Source: Fusarium oxysporum f. sp. lycopersici 4287 (taxonomy: Eukaryota > Ascomycota > Sordariomycetes > Hypocreales > Nectriaceae). Taken from it: a DNA stretch of 64,000 bases. A model generated the notes under the pieces. The model had not been told where the DNA came from. It did not search any database and saw only the letters and a list, made by a program, of their open reading frames with translations. Within the stretch, counting starts at the first letter, position 1. Every line of letters starts with the position of its first letter. Of this stretch, positions 47,322-57,238 are shown one piece after another. Location of the stretch: positions 4,329,482 to 4,393,481 of the forward strand of contig NC_030990.1 of the NCBI RefSeq assembly GCF_000149955.1, given 5' to 3'. Position numbers and translations under genes: made by a program.

Positions 47322-47870
47322 TTACAGCTGGAAAGCACCAGCAGCCATGGATGAGAAGAGCAGAGCACCAATGGCAAGGCCAAGGGTGTTGATGCTAGAC
47401 TTGGGAGCGAAGCCAGCAGCGGCGTTTCCACTCTCAGTAGAAGTCTCAGAGCTAGAAGAGCTAGTACCGGTGCTGGTAGAGGTACCAGAAGCAGTACCAG
47501 TAGAGCTCTTGTCATCATCATCCTTGTCATCGTCGCCGGAGATGACGCTAGCCTGGGCGGTAGCGGGGACGTCGGCGTCCTTTGTCTTTGTAGTCTTCTT
47601 GCTTCCGCTGCAGAAGACGTCGGCGTCGGGGGCGCCATTGGAGAAGAGGCACTTTGCGAGCTCGCCGATGGTCTGGTCGAGGGCGACGCAGTAGAGGCCG
47701 CAGCCGTTGTAGTAGCTCACGATCTTGGCATCACCGCAGCACTTCTGCATGATCTCGGTGTGGTTGTCCTTGAAGGGCATGGCGCAGGTGTTGTCCTGGT
47801 TGGGGGTGTCATAGAGGTTTGTGCAGGCCGTGGGGACGGCGCTGGCGGTGCTGAGAGTGGTGGAAGACAT
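47322..47870 (-). CDS. Small Cys-rich protein with C-terminal anchor
   Basis: A single exon encoding 182 residues. Residues 15-90 hold nine to ten Cys in a compact pattern (AC-NLY...NTCAMPF...KCCGD...GCGLYCVAL...KCLF...VFCSG), suggesting a disulphide-bonded domain. The rest is a charged Asp/Lys stretch, a Ser/Thr/Gly-rich stalk of about 40 residues and a hydrophobic end (INTLGLAIGALLFSSMAAG) that looks like a GPI signal or tail anchor. The usual N-terminal hydrophobic signal peptide is absent, and I see no upstream exon that would supply one. Comparable small proteins occur widely in filamentous fungi without known function; here the family assignment is by impression only. Expected location is the plasma membrane or wall if it enters the secretory pathway. 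Confidence 0.75.
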   Translation of the reverse strand: MSSTTLSTASAVPTACTNLYDTPNQDNTCAMPFKDNHTEIMQKCCGDAKIVSYYNGCGLYCVALDQTIGELAKCLFSNGAPDADVFCSGSKKTTKTKDADVPATAQASVISGDDDKDDDDKSSTGTASGTSTSTGTSSSSSETSTESGNAAAGFAPKSSINTLGLAIGALLFSSMAAGAFQL

Positions 47871-48874
47871 GATGACGGTTTGTGTTTAAAAAGTGTATTA
47901 AAACTTTCAAGATAGCGATTGTAGTTGAAGAAGGACGAAAAAGAATTAACGAATGTTGGTGATGGAGATGATGGAGGAACAAAAAAGTTACGCGTCGGCT
48001 GAGGGATGGGCTTAGCACGGGATGGGCAGACGGGTCAGTTTTTGTCTCTGCTAGGCTCGCATTAAGGGGTTAATCCGGGGTTCTTGGCCTATCAGCAGCG
48101 CCACTCCAAATTTAGCAGCATGAGCTAAGGCTCGTATCATGGCAAGGATGTGGAGGTGAGAGGATCCAGTTGCTAGGCAACTTTGGTAAGGATCGGAGGC
48201 AGGTTTTTTGAGGATGGACACTACGTAAGCGGAGGAAATCTTTGTGAAGATCTTCCGATGGAAAGTTATAGACAGAGTTGAGCTTGAAATAGTAGTAAAG
48301 CTTGTGACTCTGGTGATGGTAGACGGTTGATGCAGCTGAAAATCGCAAATTGGTATGATGTAAGTGGACCACTTCCCGCTCTTGGCGTACGGAGATCAGA
48401 TCAGTTCGGAAATTGGCTGTCAAGGCTGCATCCTGCACAGACGTTGAAAAAGTTTACTTGGAAGCCTGATGGAAGCCGGACAGTGTCTTTGACGTAACGC
48501 CATATTGAATACAGTGACATGCTTGGTGTAACCTTACCGAAGCATCGCGAAAGTTGAACCAAGAACCAGATAATTGATGGTGACCGAGGGAGCTATTGGA
48601 AGCGTGGAGATTGCGATCGCTTACCTTCAAACATGGTGAAACTGCTAGCCTTCTATAAGCGATGCTTATATCATGTGACGGATTGGCAGTACAGCCTGAT
48701 CGATCTTTGGCTTTGTGAGTTATACTTCGATCAAGAAATATTATTGCATGCTTCGTTAGCTGTATGGTAATAGCTATGCAGGGTCACATGCTCGAACCAG
48801 TAGACTATAGTCAAGGATGCTTTATAGTCTGGATAAAATTTGGATAGGTAGTAAACTCCATGAGTGTCACCTCG
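47871..48874. other. Intergenic, 1.0 kb
   Basis: Promoter of the Cys-rich protein and 3' region of the glycosyltransferase, both on the minus strand; nothing else seen. Confidence 0.45.
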
Positions 48875-50884
48875 TTAATATAGCTGTGAAGAGACTCTGT
48901 ATGATCCGACTTCTGTCACCGCCAGTTCATCTGCTAGCATCTTCTCCTTCTCATCCGCCAACCAAGCAGGGTTTGTCTCAAATCTAGGATCCAGCCAAAA
49001 ACAAGCTTCATCTCCATTTTTTAGCATATTCCGAATAGGTTTCGCTCTAACATGTCCCCCGATATAAAACAGTGCCCAACGAACAGCACCAAAAACAGAG
49101 ACAAAACTATAGAGCTGCTTGTAAATAGGATAAGTAGCGATGGTGACAAGTCCAATACGCATATCAGGACGGTGCCAACAGCTGATATAGTTGTAGAGAA
49201 GGGGAGGGAGACAAGCGACAAAGGCAAGACTGAAGAAGAAGATCCAGTATTCCTTGTGCGCGCCGAGAGCGACCAGGACGGGAATGCGGACCCAATCAAT
49301 AACTAGACAGGCCAGAATGTAAAGGAAGAGACCCTTTTGCATAAGAATGCCCTGAATAGTTCGCTGACCGTTCATGCGAAACAGGTGCCGCATTATTTTC
49401 CAGATCAAACTATGCCTTCCCATTTCCCATGACTTGATCCTCTGCTTGCACCAGTTCAACCCCGGACCAAGCACAGTCGCTGGAACTTCAGTCGCAAGCG
49501 TAACCTGAGCATCAAAAGCAATACCCTTGCCAAGACGCATGATAGAAAACCCAGCATTCGCGTCTTCCGCAATAAAATCCATAGGATGATATTTCGAAAG
49601 GAGCTCAACAAATACATCGCGATCAACAAACCACCCAGCGCCGTGGGGAAAGTTGACGCCGCATGTACGATTCTCAGCGAGTTTGACAAGACCAGCCATG
49701 CGGTACTCGCAGTCTTGCCAAGAGACCATACCAAGGGGCGTGTTACCATCTGCATCGGTGCCTGCTAAGGGAAAAGCAACGGCTCTTAAGTGGTCGTTCA
49801 TGAGATGAATAGGATGGCGATAGTTCTCTGGAAGAGAGACATCATCGTCTGTTGTCAAGATGTACTTGTAGTCCTTAGCTGCTAGGGAACCGACGAGTTG
49901 AGCTGCGTTCTTTGAATCGATGGGGGACCAGATGTAGACGAGGTCAGGGTGAAGATTCTTGAGCCAGTATCGGAAGGAGAGATCTTGTGGATATCGAGAT
50001 CTACCGTTATCGATAATGAAGATGTCTTGGGGTCTGAAATGGGGATATGCGGATTCGATCACCTTTCGTAAGGCTTCGCGATCTGAGTTGTGACAGGGAA
50101 TCACAAAGGCAGTTTCCCAAATCCCCGTAGTAGTCACCGCCACACCACGCTCCAGATCATCCGGACTCTTCTCGCTGATAACTCCCTCAGTAACGTGCGA
50201 CGGAGTTGTCTTGGGCGGGTTATATGGCGGAACCCTCGCAATAGACAAGATTATAAGAAACATAAGTGGTTCAAGAGTAAGAACAATTACAAGAACAGGT
50301 AGCATGTAACTTCGAGTTTGAGCAATGGCCTTTCCCATCCAACCGGTAAACCAGTTCGATATAACAAGCGCAGCAACGCAAAACATGACGAAAGCAAGTG
50401 CAGCGCCTTTCTTGAGAGTCATGGGGTAGATGTACTCTTTGGGGTTGATAAGCTCCCAGAGGGCATTGGGGGAGAACTGATTGTTCAGTGAGCGCCAGAA
50501 CCTTGACCATAGTGATGCCTTTTTGGTAGACTGGGGAGACGATTCAGGGCGAAGAAGGTTGTTGGCAGGTCTTTCGTCGGACAAGCTGCTTAGAGATGTC
50601 TGTGAGGGAGAGGAAGGACCATAGATGCCAACTTTGCGGGCACTTCGGTCTGAGGATATGGCTGGTGATGGGGTAGATATTGGACTCATGGAGGGACTTG
50701 ATGGGGGAGTTGCAAAAGGGTTATCCAGAGAGCGGTTAGAAGGGCTAATGGGAAGTGCTGAGCGAGTTTGATCTGGGTAAAGGTCTGGGACTGAAGAATC
50801 TAGCCTCGCGTGGCAGGGGAGAGACAGCTCCTCACATGAAGAATCGTCATTACTCCAAAAAGGATTATTACTTTTGGCAGCCAT
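48875..50884 (-). CDS. Membrane glycosyltransferase family 2 (processive polysaccharide synthase type)
   Basis: An intronless frame of 669 residues. Residues 1-140 are Ser/Pro-rich and cytosolic. Two membrane helices (about 160-215) precede the GT-A catalytic domain, which begins at ETAFVIPCHNS. Visible motifs are TTDDDV (about 345, metal/UDP-sugar binding), a GxGWFVDR loop, IAEDANAG (about 440, acceptor/catalytic ED) and KQRIKSW (about 480) in place of the usual (Q/R)XXRW. Three to four helices follow (about 530-620). The layout matches hyaluronan/chitin/cellulose-synthase-like enzymes that polymerise a sugar on the cytosolic side and export it. The divergent neighbour is a UDP-glucose 4-epimerase, which could supply UDP-galactose or UDP-GalNAc. 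The substrate is not proven. A conserved fungal GT2 needed for hyphal growth on surfaces has been described in the literature; whether this is its orthologue cannot be told here. Confidence 0.87.
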   Translation of the reverse strand: MAAKSNNPFWSNDDSSCEELSLPCHARLDSSVPDLYPDQTRSALPISPSNRSLDNPFATPPSSPSMSPISTPSPAISSDRSARKVGIYGPSSPSQTSLSSLSDERPANNLLRPESSPQSTKKASLWSRFWRSLNNQFSPNALWELINPKEYIYPMTLKKGAALAFVMFCVAALVISNWFTGWMGKAIAQTRSYMLPVLVIVLTLEPLMFLIILSIARVPPYNPPKTTPSHVTEGVISEKSPDDLERGVAVTTTGIWETAFVIPCHNSDREALRKVIESAYPHFRPQDIFIIDNGRSRYPQDLSFRYWLKNLHPDLVYIWSPIDSKNAAQLVGSLAAKDYKYILTTDDDVSLPENYRHPIHLMNDHLRAVAFPLAGTDADGNTPLGMVSWQDCEYRMAGLVKLAENRTCGVNFPHGAGWFVDRDVFVELLSKYHPMDFIAEDANAGFSIMRLGKGIAFDAQVTLATEVPATVLGPGLNWCKQRIKSWEMGRHSLIWKIMRHLFRMNGQRTIQGILMQKGLFLYILACLVIDWVRIPVLVALGAHKEYWIFFFSLAFVACLPPLLYNYISCWHRPDMRIGLVTIATYPIYKQLYSFVSVFGAVRWALFYIGGHVRAKPIRNMLKNGDEACFWLDPRFETNPAWLADEKEKMLADELAVTEVGSYRVSSQLY

Positions 50885-52230
50885 CTAAACAAACGGAATT
50901 CTTAAGTATGACTGTAAAGAAGGTAGGCAAGGAGAGGGTAAAACTAGACAGAGAAAAGAAGAAGAAAAGAATAATTAGCGGAAAGAGAGTGACGTGACGG
51001 ATTATTTACCCAAGAGCTTGAAGAACTTGTAAATTATTCCTACACCAAGACTACCTAATAACTAAACGAAGTAAAAAATATCCACCTCAGCGATATTTGT
51101 AAAAATTTCCAACAGCCTCATCTTCCTAGCCAAATCGTATGACGAGAACAATAAGAGCTGCACTTGCGGATGAGCCGAGAGCATCAGAGCTGAACGTGGG
51201 GATACTCCCAAGCTCTCCGGATCGGTCAGCATTGCCAAAAGGAGCAAATCTCGACTAGATCACGATGGTCCATGGGACATTTCCCAGTAAATGTAAAACC
51301 CCGTTCGGGAAAGTGGGCAAGATAAAGTTTCAACGTCTGCGCCGTTTAAGCTTGAAAGCCACATGGCGAATCCACCTCGCTTATATATAGCCTTAGCCTT
51401 CCCGGCATGGCCGGCCGGGAGAGAAAATTATCCACATTCCGAAAGTACCGAGGGAAACATCTAGGAACGGCGGAATCATAGAGAGCAGATTATAAACGGC
51501 TTTCTTTAGGTTTGGCTCTTGGTGAGGATCTGATATAGCGAGTAATTGTCTCATCGTTGCTCGACAACAGCTGCTCTTTCGTCAGTATAATGATTCTTGC
51601 TAGTTGAAATCTTGCTCAAGTTGCCCTTAAAAGAATTACATGGTATAGTAATGCCTTAATTCCGCTGGTTTACAATGACGCAGACCACTTTGATATTCAT
51701 TACATCCTATTCCTAGACAGGGCACCAACAAGTGACTAAGTGGATAGCCGTCAACATCGCGAGATGAACGTGCACGCTGCTAGTGTAAACGGAACAATAC
51801 CATAACGCATCTAGAACAAAGGAGCAACAATAGCACGAGGTCTTTGACGTCTATGTCATCCGTTTCATCCATCAGCTTCCCCGTTCCGTTCGAGGCCGTT
51901 ATGGAGGCCATCCCACTTTCGCGTTACGACCTTGATTTGCGTTGCAGCTACGATGGGTTCTCAGTCAGGCTGCGGAATCATTGAAATTTTCTCCTTGTGA
52001 GAAATTTTAGCGTTGGAACTGTTGAGTAATTGTTGCTGTTCGGCGTTGCTGTTCGAGGTTGCTGTTCCAAGATGGAGGTATATAAACCATTCTTCAGCCG
52101 CCTGAGTTGGGTTGAATTCAGTTTTGAAATAAAAAGGTATCACTTACCACAGGAAGATCTTGCATTGCCCATCAGATTAGTTATACAGTATACTCTGTGT
52201 CTCTCTTTGTTATCTCCAAGTCTTAGCATC
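50885..52230. promoter_or_regulatory. Divergent promoter region between GT2 and epimerase
   Basis: About 1.35 kb. It holds a symmetrical TTATATATAG (51381-51390), about 500 bases from the GT2 start, and the epimerase TATA box at 52079. No gene of its own is visible. Co-regulation from this region is plausible. Confidence 0.45.
52079..52086 (+). promoter_or_regulatory. TATA box of the epimerase gene
   Basis: TATATAAA lies 145 bases upstream of the ATG at 52231. This position rules out the in-frame ATG at 52072 as the translation start. Confidence 0.6.
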
Positions 52231-53511
52231 ATGGGTTCTCTTGTATTATCCTCAGGCACTACAACCCCAATCACAAGCACTGCCCAGTCATTGAAGTCAT
52301 CATCTCGACCAAGTACTCCTGCAACTGAACAAGACCTTCTGTTCAGCCGTCCTCCCTCTCCCACCCGTACAACTCCAGATGAGTACGTCCTCGTCGTTGG
52401 TGGCCTTGGCTACATCGGCAGCCACACAACTTGGGAGCTCCTAAAAGATGGAAGCAATGTCGTTGTCATCGACAACCTCAGCAATGCTTTTGTTAATGTT
52501 CTTGATACACTCAACGACATGACGGACCAACGCTTCAGCATCAGTCGTCGTCGTCGTCGTCCAGACCTTCACTTCTACGAGGCTGACTTTCGAGACGATG
52601 CCAAAATCCAGGAGATCTTGACCCTTTACTCCTCACCTTCTGGGTCCCAAATCAAACGAGTTATTCACTTTGCTGCATACAAATCTGTCTCGGAAAGTAT
52701 TGAACAGCCACTCAAGTACTATGGCAACAACGTCGGTGGGCTCATCAGATTCTGCAACACGTTGTCAACCTTCAACATTAAGAACCTCATCTTCTCGTCA
52801 TCAGCTACTGTGTATGGTTCACTTGCAGATGCAGGTGGTCGTTTAGTCGAAGAGTCTTGCACTCATACTACAACGGAGTGGCGCGATGCTAGTGGCCAGA
52901 ATCAAACAACTCTTTCCGGCTGCACGGGCCTCACGAATCCATATGGGCGAACAAAATGGATCTGTGAAGCTATCCTGTCTGATTTAGCTGTGGCTGATCC
53001 AGAATGGACTATCACTGCTTTACGGTATTTCAACCCCATTGGCTGTGATGAATCAGGCCGCTTGGGAGAAGATCCCCGTGTTGCACCAACCAACTTGATG
53101 CCTGTCCTCCTCAAAGTCATGCTTGGCGAGATAGATCAACTGGAAGTGTTCGGTACAGACTGGGACACCCGGGACGGAACTGCTATCCGAGACTTCATCC
53201 ATGTCTCTGATCTTGCCAGGGGTCATCTAGCCGCCCTTACCGTGAAGGACGGCCAAGGTTTCCAGACCTTCAATATTGGTACCGGAACTGGCCAGACGGT
53301 GTACGAGGTTGTTGAAGCTATGGAGACTGCCTCAGGAAGAGCCATTCCCGTGATGAAAGTGGGACGCCGCCAAGGTGATGTCGGAGCCTGTGTCGCTGAT
53401 CCTGGAAGAGCCATGACCCAACTTGGATGGAAGCCCCAGAAGACTTTACTTGACAGTTGCCGAGACCTGTGCAGATTTCTGGAGGCAAATGGGACCAGGA
53501 TAAGCCTGTGA
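52231..53511 (+). CDS. UDP-glucose 4-epimerase
   Basis: An intronless frame of 426 residues. After a Ser/Thr-rich N-terminal extension of about 50 residues come the NAD-binding GGLGYIG (about 56-62), VIDNLSN, HFAAYKSVSES, the catalytic SSSATVYG (about 189-196) and NPYGRTK with catalytic Tyr 238 and Lys 242, then RYFNPIGCDESG, RDFIHVSDLA and NIGTGTGQ. It is a complete short-chain dehydrogenase/reductase epimerase that interconverts UDP-glucose and UDP-galactose (possibly also the N-acetyl forms). The N-terminal extension is longer than in the minimal enzyme. The frame stays open upstream to 52030, but a TATA box inside that extension shows it is not translated. Its place opposite a GT2 synthase suggests a role in making a galactose-containing surface polymer rather than only in galactose breakdown. 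Confidence 0.92.
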   Translation: MGSLVLSSGTTTPITSTAQSLKSSSRPSTPATEQDLLFSRPPSPTRTTPDEYVLVVGGLGYIGSHTTWELLKDGSNVVVIDNLSNAFVNVLDTLNDMTDQRFSISRRRRRPDLHFYEADFRDDAKIQEILTLYSSPSGSQIKRVIHFAAYKSVSESIEQPLKYYGNNVGGLIRFCNTLSTFNIKNLIFSSSATVYGSLADAGGRLVEESCTHTTTEWRDASGQNQTTLSGCTGLTNPYGRTKWICEAILSDLAVADPEWTITALRYFNPIGCDESGRLGEDPRVAPTNLMPVLLKVMLGEIDQLEVFGTDWDTRDGTAIRDFIHVSDLARGHLAALTVKDGQGFQTFNIGTGTGQTVYEVVEAMETASGRAIPVMKVGRRQGDVGACVADPGRAMTQLGWKPQKTLLDSCRDLCRFLEANGTRISL

Positions 53512-54239
53512 AGTGGCTACTACCTTCAGGTTACTGGTTGGAATATGGTACTTTTGTCGGATGTTATGAATGGAGGGTTTATTTTGGTGTTTCTTGTTAG
53601 AATCATTGTGGTTAGCTGGGCCGAGGGAACCGGAGTTCACTATAGAGCGGATTTGAAAAAAATAGGACTGTCGATTAAACGTTTTAAAACCTTCTAACAT
53701 TTGCATCGGTGCTTATGCAAGGGGTCTGGTTTTGCAGATTTGACTTTAACGATTCCGATCTAAACTCCACTCTCAGCTGTCAACCCAAGCGAGTGGACTT
53801 CTCTCCCCGGTCTCGGATCCGATCGAGAGTCTTGCCGTGGGTCTATGATCTACTCATGGTTCGACATCTGGTGTCTGGACCACTTGTCGGTCCGTCAACG
53901 TTCAAGACCTCCAGAGAGTTTGCTCTTCCGTAAAAGCCTCTGCAACGCTATTTCAAGGATCACTTCGGCAATCTCCAGCCCCTACTCACAATGTGGAGCT
54001 GAGAGTTCCCTGGAGAACCGAATTCTTGGGCCCAGGGACCATGAATGCCAAGTTAGACCATAACGCGCATGCCGTTTTGCCAGACCCAACGGCATTTGCA
54101 GGAAGACGTGGCCACGAGACAGCTGGTACGGACGTAAGCTATCTAGTGAGTCGGATATCTAGGGAAGGGGCTTCGCTTGGCATCGGCCTGTCCGGCTTGA
54201 GTGACGCTATATCGTTGACTCGAAACCACTGAGTAGTTT

Positions 54240-54400
54240 CCTGCAAGCTTTTCAAGGAACATAATTTATCACTACTAAAACTTGTAAGGTAATTAATGTT
54301 CTTCTTATATTTAATTGGAAAGTCTATTTTATTACACACTTTGTTAATAGTCGTTTTTGCTAGTTAATTAAAGTCTAAATAGTGAACTTACTATAATCTG
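54240..54400. other. AT-rich island
   Basis: Dense in TAAT/TTAAT and TpA steps (for example ggtaattaatg, ttatatttaattgg, gctagttaattaaag). This is consistent with a RIP-decayed relic; no ends or coding remains can be identified. Confidence 0.3.
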
Positions 54401-55045
54401 GCCGCTGTTACAACCTACGACACGCCGCTCTCACGCTGGCGATAATGACTGGCTATCCTTAATTCCTGGCATAACTCCAAGTCCTCGAAGTCCCTATCAG
54501 TTCACAAAGACGGTTTCGGCATTGATGACCCTTCCTTGACTTTCATCTGAAATCGACACCCCTAAGGGAGTGAAAGAAAGAGTAGGAATGATATAAATCA
54601 TCATCGCAGCCATTGCAAAGTTCTCTATTATGTGGGACTGCGATCTTCCACGGAGCGGCGAGCTGATTGAGATCGATATTGGTAAAATATAATCAACCCT
54701 CCATTCCGCAGAATCTACCCACTCTATTAAAATAAAGATGATTTCTATCACCCCTTTTCTGGCAATTAGTGTCGATATTTTATTTTAGCATGGCAATATC
54801 TCTCTTATGCACGGTGGGTTATAATAGCTGTAAATAGATAGAAAAAGATAAAGGACAGAATATCACATTGGCCGAGGTTGGACTTGCTAGTGCTTATCTT
54901 GATGTGAAGACGGATTCCGCGGACTTGTGGAGGCGGACGAATTCTGAGCTAGACTTAAAGTAGTAGTTGGACTACGACGCGACCAATCAGCACACCAAGT
55001 TTCATTTTCATCGTCTCCACTGTCCATTCATGCACGTAGGTCATC

Positions 55046-55053
55046 TATAAATT
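55046..55053 (+). promoter_or_regulatory. TATA box of the Zn2Cys6 gene
   Basis: TATAAATT lies 58 bases before the ATG at 55104. This fits a start site around 55075-55080 and supports that ATG. Confidence 0.55.
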
Positions 55054-55103
55054 ATACGCCTCCAGCTTGGCATAACCTTCACGTTCAGTTGCGTGGGAAC
55101 GAT

Positions 55104-56768
55104 ATGATGACGGTTCAAACTGAGAAGCAAAGAGTTAAACGAACCAGGGCTCGAACTTGCCGAGTCCGGACGGGGTGCTTAACCTGGTAAGTTGTGACCA
55201 CTCTTCAGACAGACCGAGTAATGCTGATGCCGCTCTGCAGCAAGTCAGTGCAAATAAAGTACATCTTAATCACCGAGTCTATTGCTAATAAACGACTCAG
55301 AATTCGGCACCTAAAGTGCGATGAGAGCAAACCCGAATGCAAGAGATGTACCAAAGACCAGAGAAAATGTGACGGTTACTCAAAGCATATACCGATTCGT
55401 TCGAATCACAACAGACCTTGGTCTGTGACTGTCCTCCTACACAAGCCAGAATCTTCATCTCCTTGCTTCGGCGACATGATGCTTGTGGATCGAACCGACA
55501 ACGCTCTCCATCACCACGCAAGAGTATACGCCGCGCATGACCTGATATCATTCGACACGGGAAGAGGCTTCTGGCAACAGCTCGCATTCCCACTCTCTCA
55601 CATCGTAAAACCTGTGAGGCATGCTATTATTGCCCTTGGTGGAGCTCATCGCTGTTTCTGGGCCTCTAATCCAGCTGAAGGCGCACTTGTTCACGCCGAC
55701 GTCAGAAATGAAGCGATACAAAAGTACAACGAAGCCATTCAATGTATACAGTCGAGAATTGCAGAGGGTCTTGAGGATAATAATCAGACGACACTGACTT
55801 GTTGCGTCATATTTATTTGCATAGAGAACTTGCTTGGTCGATTTTCTCATGCTGTCTGCCATCTTCACGCGGCTATTCGGTTACTGAACTGCCACCGGCA
55901 GAAGCTACAACATCCGCCCTCATCCAAGATTCCGGTCATATATGGTTTGAAAAGAGGTCACAGTACGTATGAAGACGACATGCACGATATAATTTCCGAA
56001 ATGATCTACTGGCTCAGCCAAAATGTAGCCCTGTACACGGGCGATTTATACGTTCCTGAGCTGGACTGGCATCCTTGTATACCGAGCATTCTGGGAGACG
56101 AGACACTCCCATTTAGTAGTCTTCAGGGAGCACAGGAGAGTCTCTCGTATCTGGATTTTGTTTACGAAGCTAATTTCAACGGCGACACGACCTCTGACGA
56201 CATCCAGAGGCACAGGAGTTGTCCACTTCCCCTAAAGGCTGTCTCTCGCCACTACACAAACGCCGCCAATCTTACACAAGCTGCATATAATGTATGGAGC
56301 TCCAGATTGGATTTATTCAAACGCTCTATGAGCGGCGTGCAGCTAGGACCTCAGGAACAGCAGTCTCTAGCCTGGTGTGAATTACAGCAAGCCCTCTGGA
56401 GAGCATTTCTGAACTGTTCTGATGGAGGCTATACGAAAGAGAATAGTTGTCAAATTCTTGAAAGAGTCGAAGATATTCTTCAGATCGAGTCAGCCCAGAC
56501 AAGACCAGTGTTTAAGTTTGATGGAGATTTACTCAGTTCTGTTGGATTCGTCTGCACAGCTTGCAGGGATGGCGACGTGAGAAACCGGGCGATAAGTCTG
56601 CTTCGCTCTATACGTCGTAGAGAGGGCGTGTTTGATAGCCAAGAGATGACCGGTCTGTTCAGCAGGATGGCTAGCGTGCTGGACGGCAAAGTAGCCACTT
56701 GGGAAGCTCTGCCTTGGGGAGCCACTCGATTATCTCTCGAGCTATCCCGCTTGTCGGACACATCTTGA
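55104..56768 (+). CDS. Zn2Cys6 transcription factor with a 3-nt microexon
   Basis: Exons 55104-55186, 55241-55243 and 55301-56768 give 517 residues. With this splicing the N terminus reads a basic stretch and then Cys at 25, 28, 35, 42, 45 and 52, an exact C-X2-C-X6-C-X6-C-X2-C-X6-C binuclear zinc cluster (GCLTC-KIRHLKC-DESKPEC-KRC). Intron 1 (55187-55240, GTAAGT...CTGCAG) and intron 2 (55244-55300, GTCAGT...CTCAG with GCTAATA branch) are both canonical. They leave only CAA between them, which completes the Cys 28 codon and begins Lys 29. Joining exon 1 directly to exon 3 makes TGA; skipping intron 2 inserts 19 codons between Cys 28 and Cys 35. The remaining 460 residues are the fungal regulator middle-homology type, with acidic and Leu-rich helices. 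The gene lies 470 bases upstream of a secretory lipase in the same direction, a plausible target. Confidence 0.82.
55241..55243 (+). other. Inferred 3-nucleotide microexon
   Basis: CAA between a CTGCAG acceptor and a GTCAGT donor. It supplies the third base of Cys 28 and two bases of Lys 29 of the zinc cluster. This is the only arrangement I found that gives the family's invariant spacing. Confidence 0.65.
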
Positions 56769-57238
56769 GACTCAGTAGCTGTTAGTAAAAGACACCCTGT
56801 TGTGAGGCCTGGGTGGAATATAATGCCCAATCATTGCGGTTGGAACTTGGGCCATGCAGCCCCCGCACCCATCGTATTCTGTATACTGCAAAGGGTCTAG
56901 CTCGATGGTAGCTCAGAAGGCCCAACCTGCGTAAATTCTACTCGTTCAAGTATAGATCTCTGAAGTAATGTATTAAACAATGCGTATGACGGGACAGTAC
57001 TACCGGATCACTTACTCAATACACGTATGCATTGCGGCTTTGTGGGACTTCAAAGCCTCTACCGGATCGGTAAAAGTACCAGAGGAGTTGGAGGAACCAA
57101 CTATAAGAACGAGCTACGCCCTTCGATATATTTCACCATCCTTAAGCTCCAGCCCTGGGCCACTTACTACTTGCCATTCTTTCAGCAGATCATACACCCT
57201 CTCTTATCTTTAATCCTTTCTCTCCTCAAAAAGGCGCC
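56769..57238. other. Spacer and lipase promoter
   Basis: 470 bases. The last 60 are CT-rich, as in many fungal leaders. A tRNA A-box-like string (TAGCTCGATGGTAGC, about 56898-56912) is present, but the rest does not fold as a tRNA. Confidence 0.45.

Larger units (their letters stand above)
53512..55103. other. Intergenic with AT-rich part
   Basis: 1.6 kb without a gene. 54240-54400 and 54690-54870 are strongly AT-rich, unlike their surroundings, and may be remains of repeats. The last 60 bases are the core promoter of the Zn2Cys6 gene. Confidence 0.5.

Noticed and set aside
52030..52230. 67-codon in-frame N-terminal extension of the epimerase
   Set aside because: The TATA box at 52079-52086 lies inside it, so the transcript should start downstream; the ATG at 52231 is the natural start.
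55194..55300. Continuation of the regulator frame upstream through the intron region (starting at an ATG-like codon near 55194)
   Set aside because: It would lose the first two Cys of the zinc cluster and the basic N terminus; the spliced model from 55104 restores the full domain.
56891..56960. tRNA-like A-box (TAGCTCGATGGTAGC) and a B-box-like GTTCAAGTA with partly pairing ends
   Set aside because: T-arm and anticodon-arm pairing fail and the acceptor stem needs wobbles and a mismatch; at most a chance match or a decayed relic.
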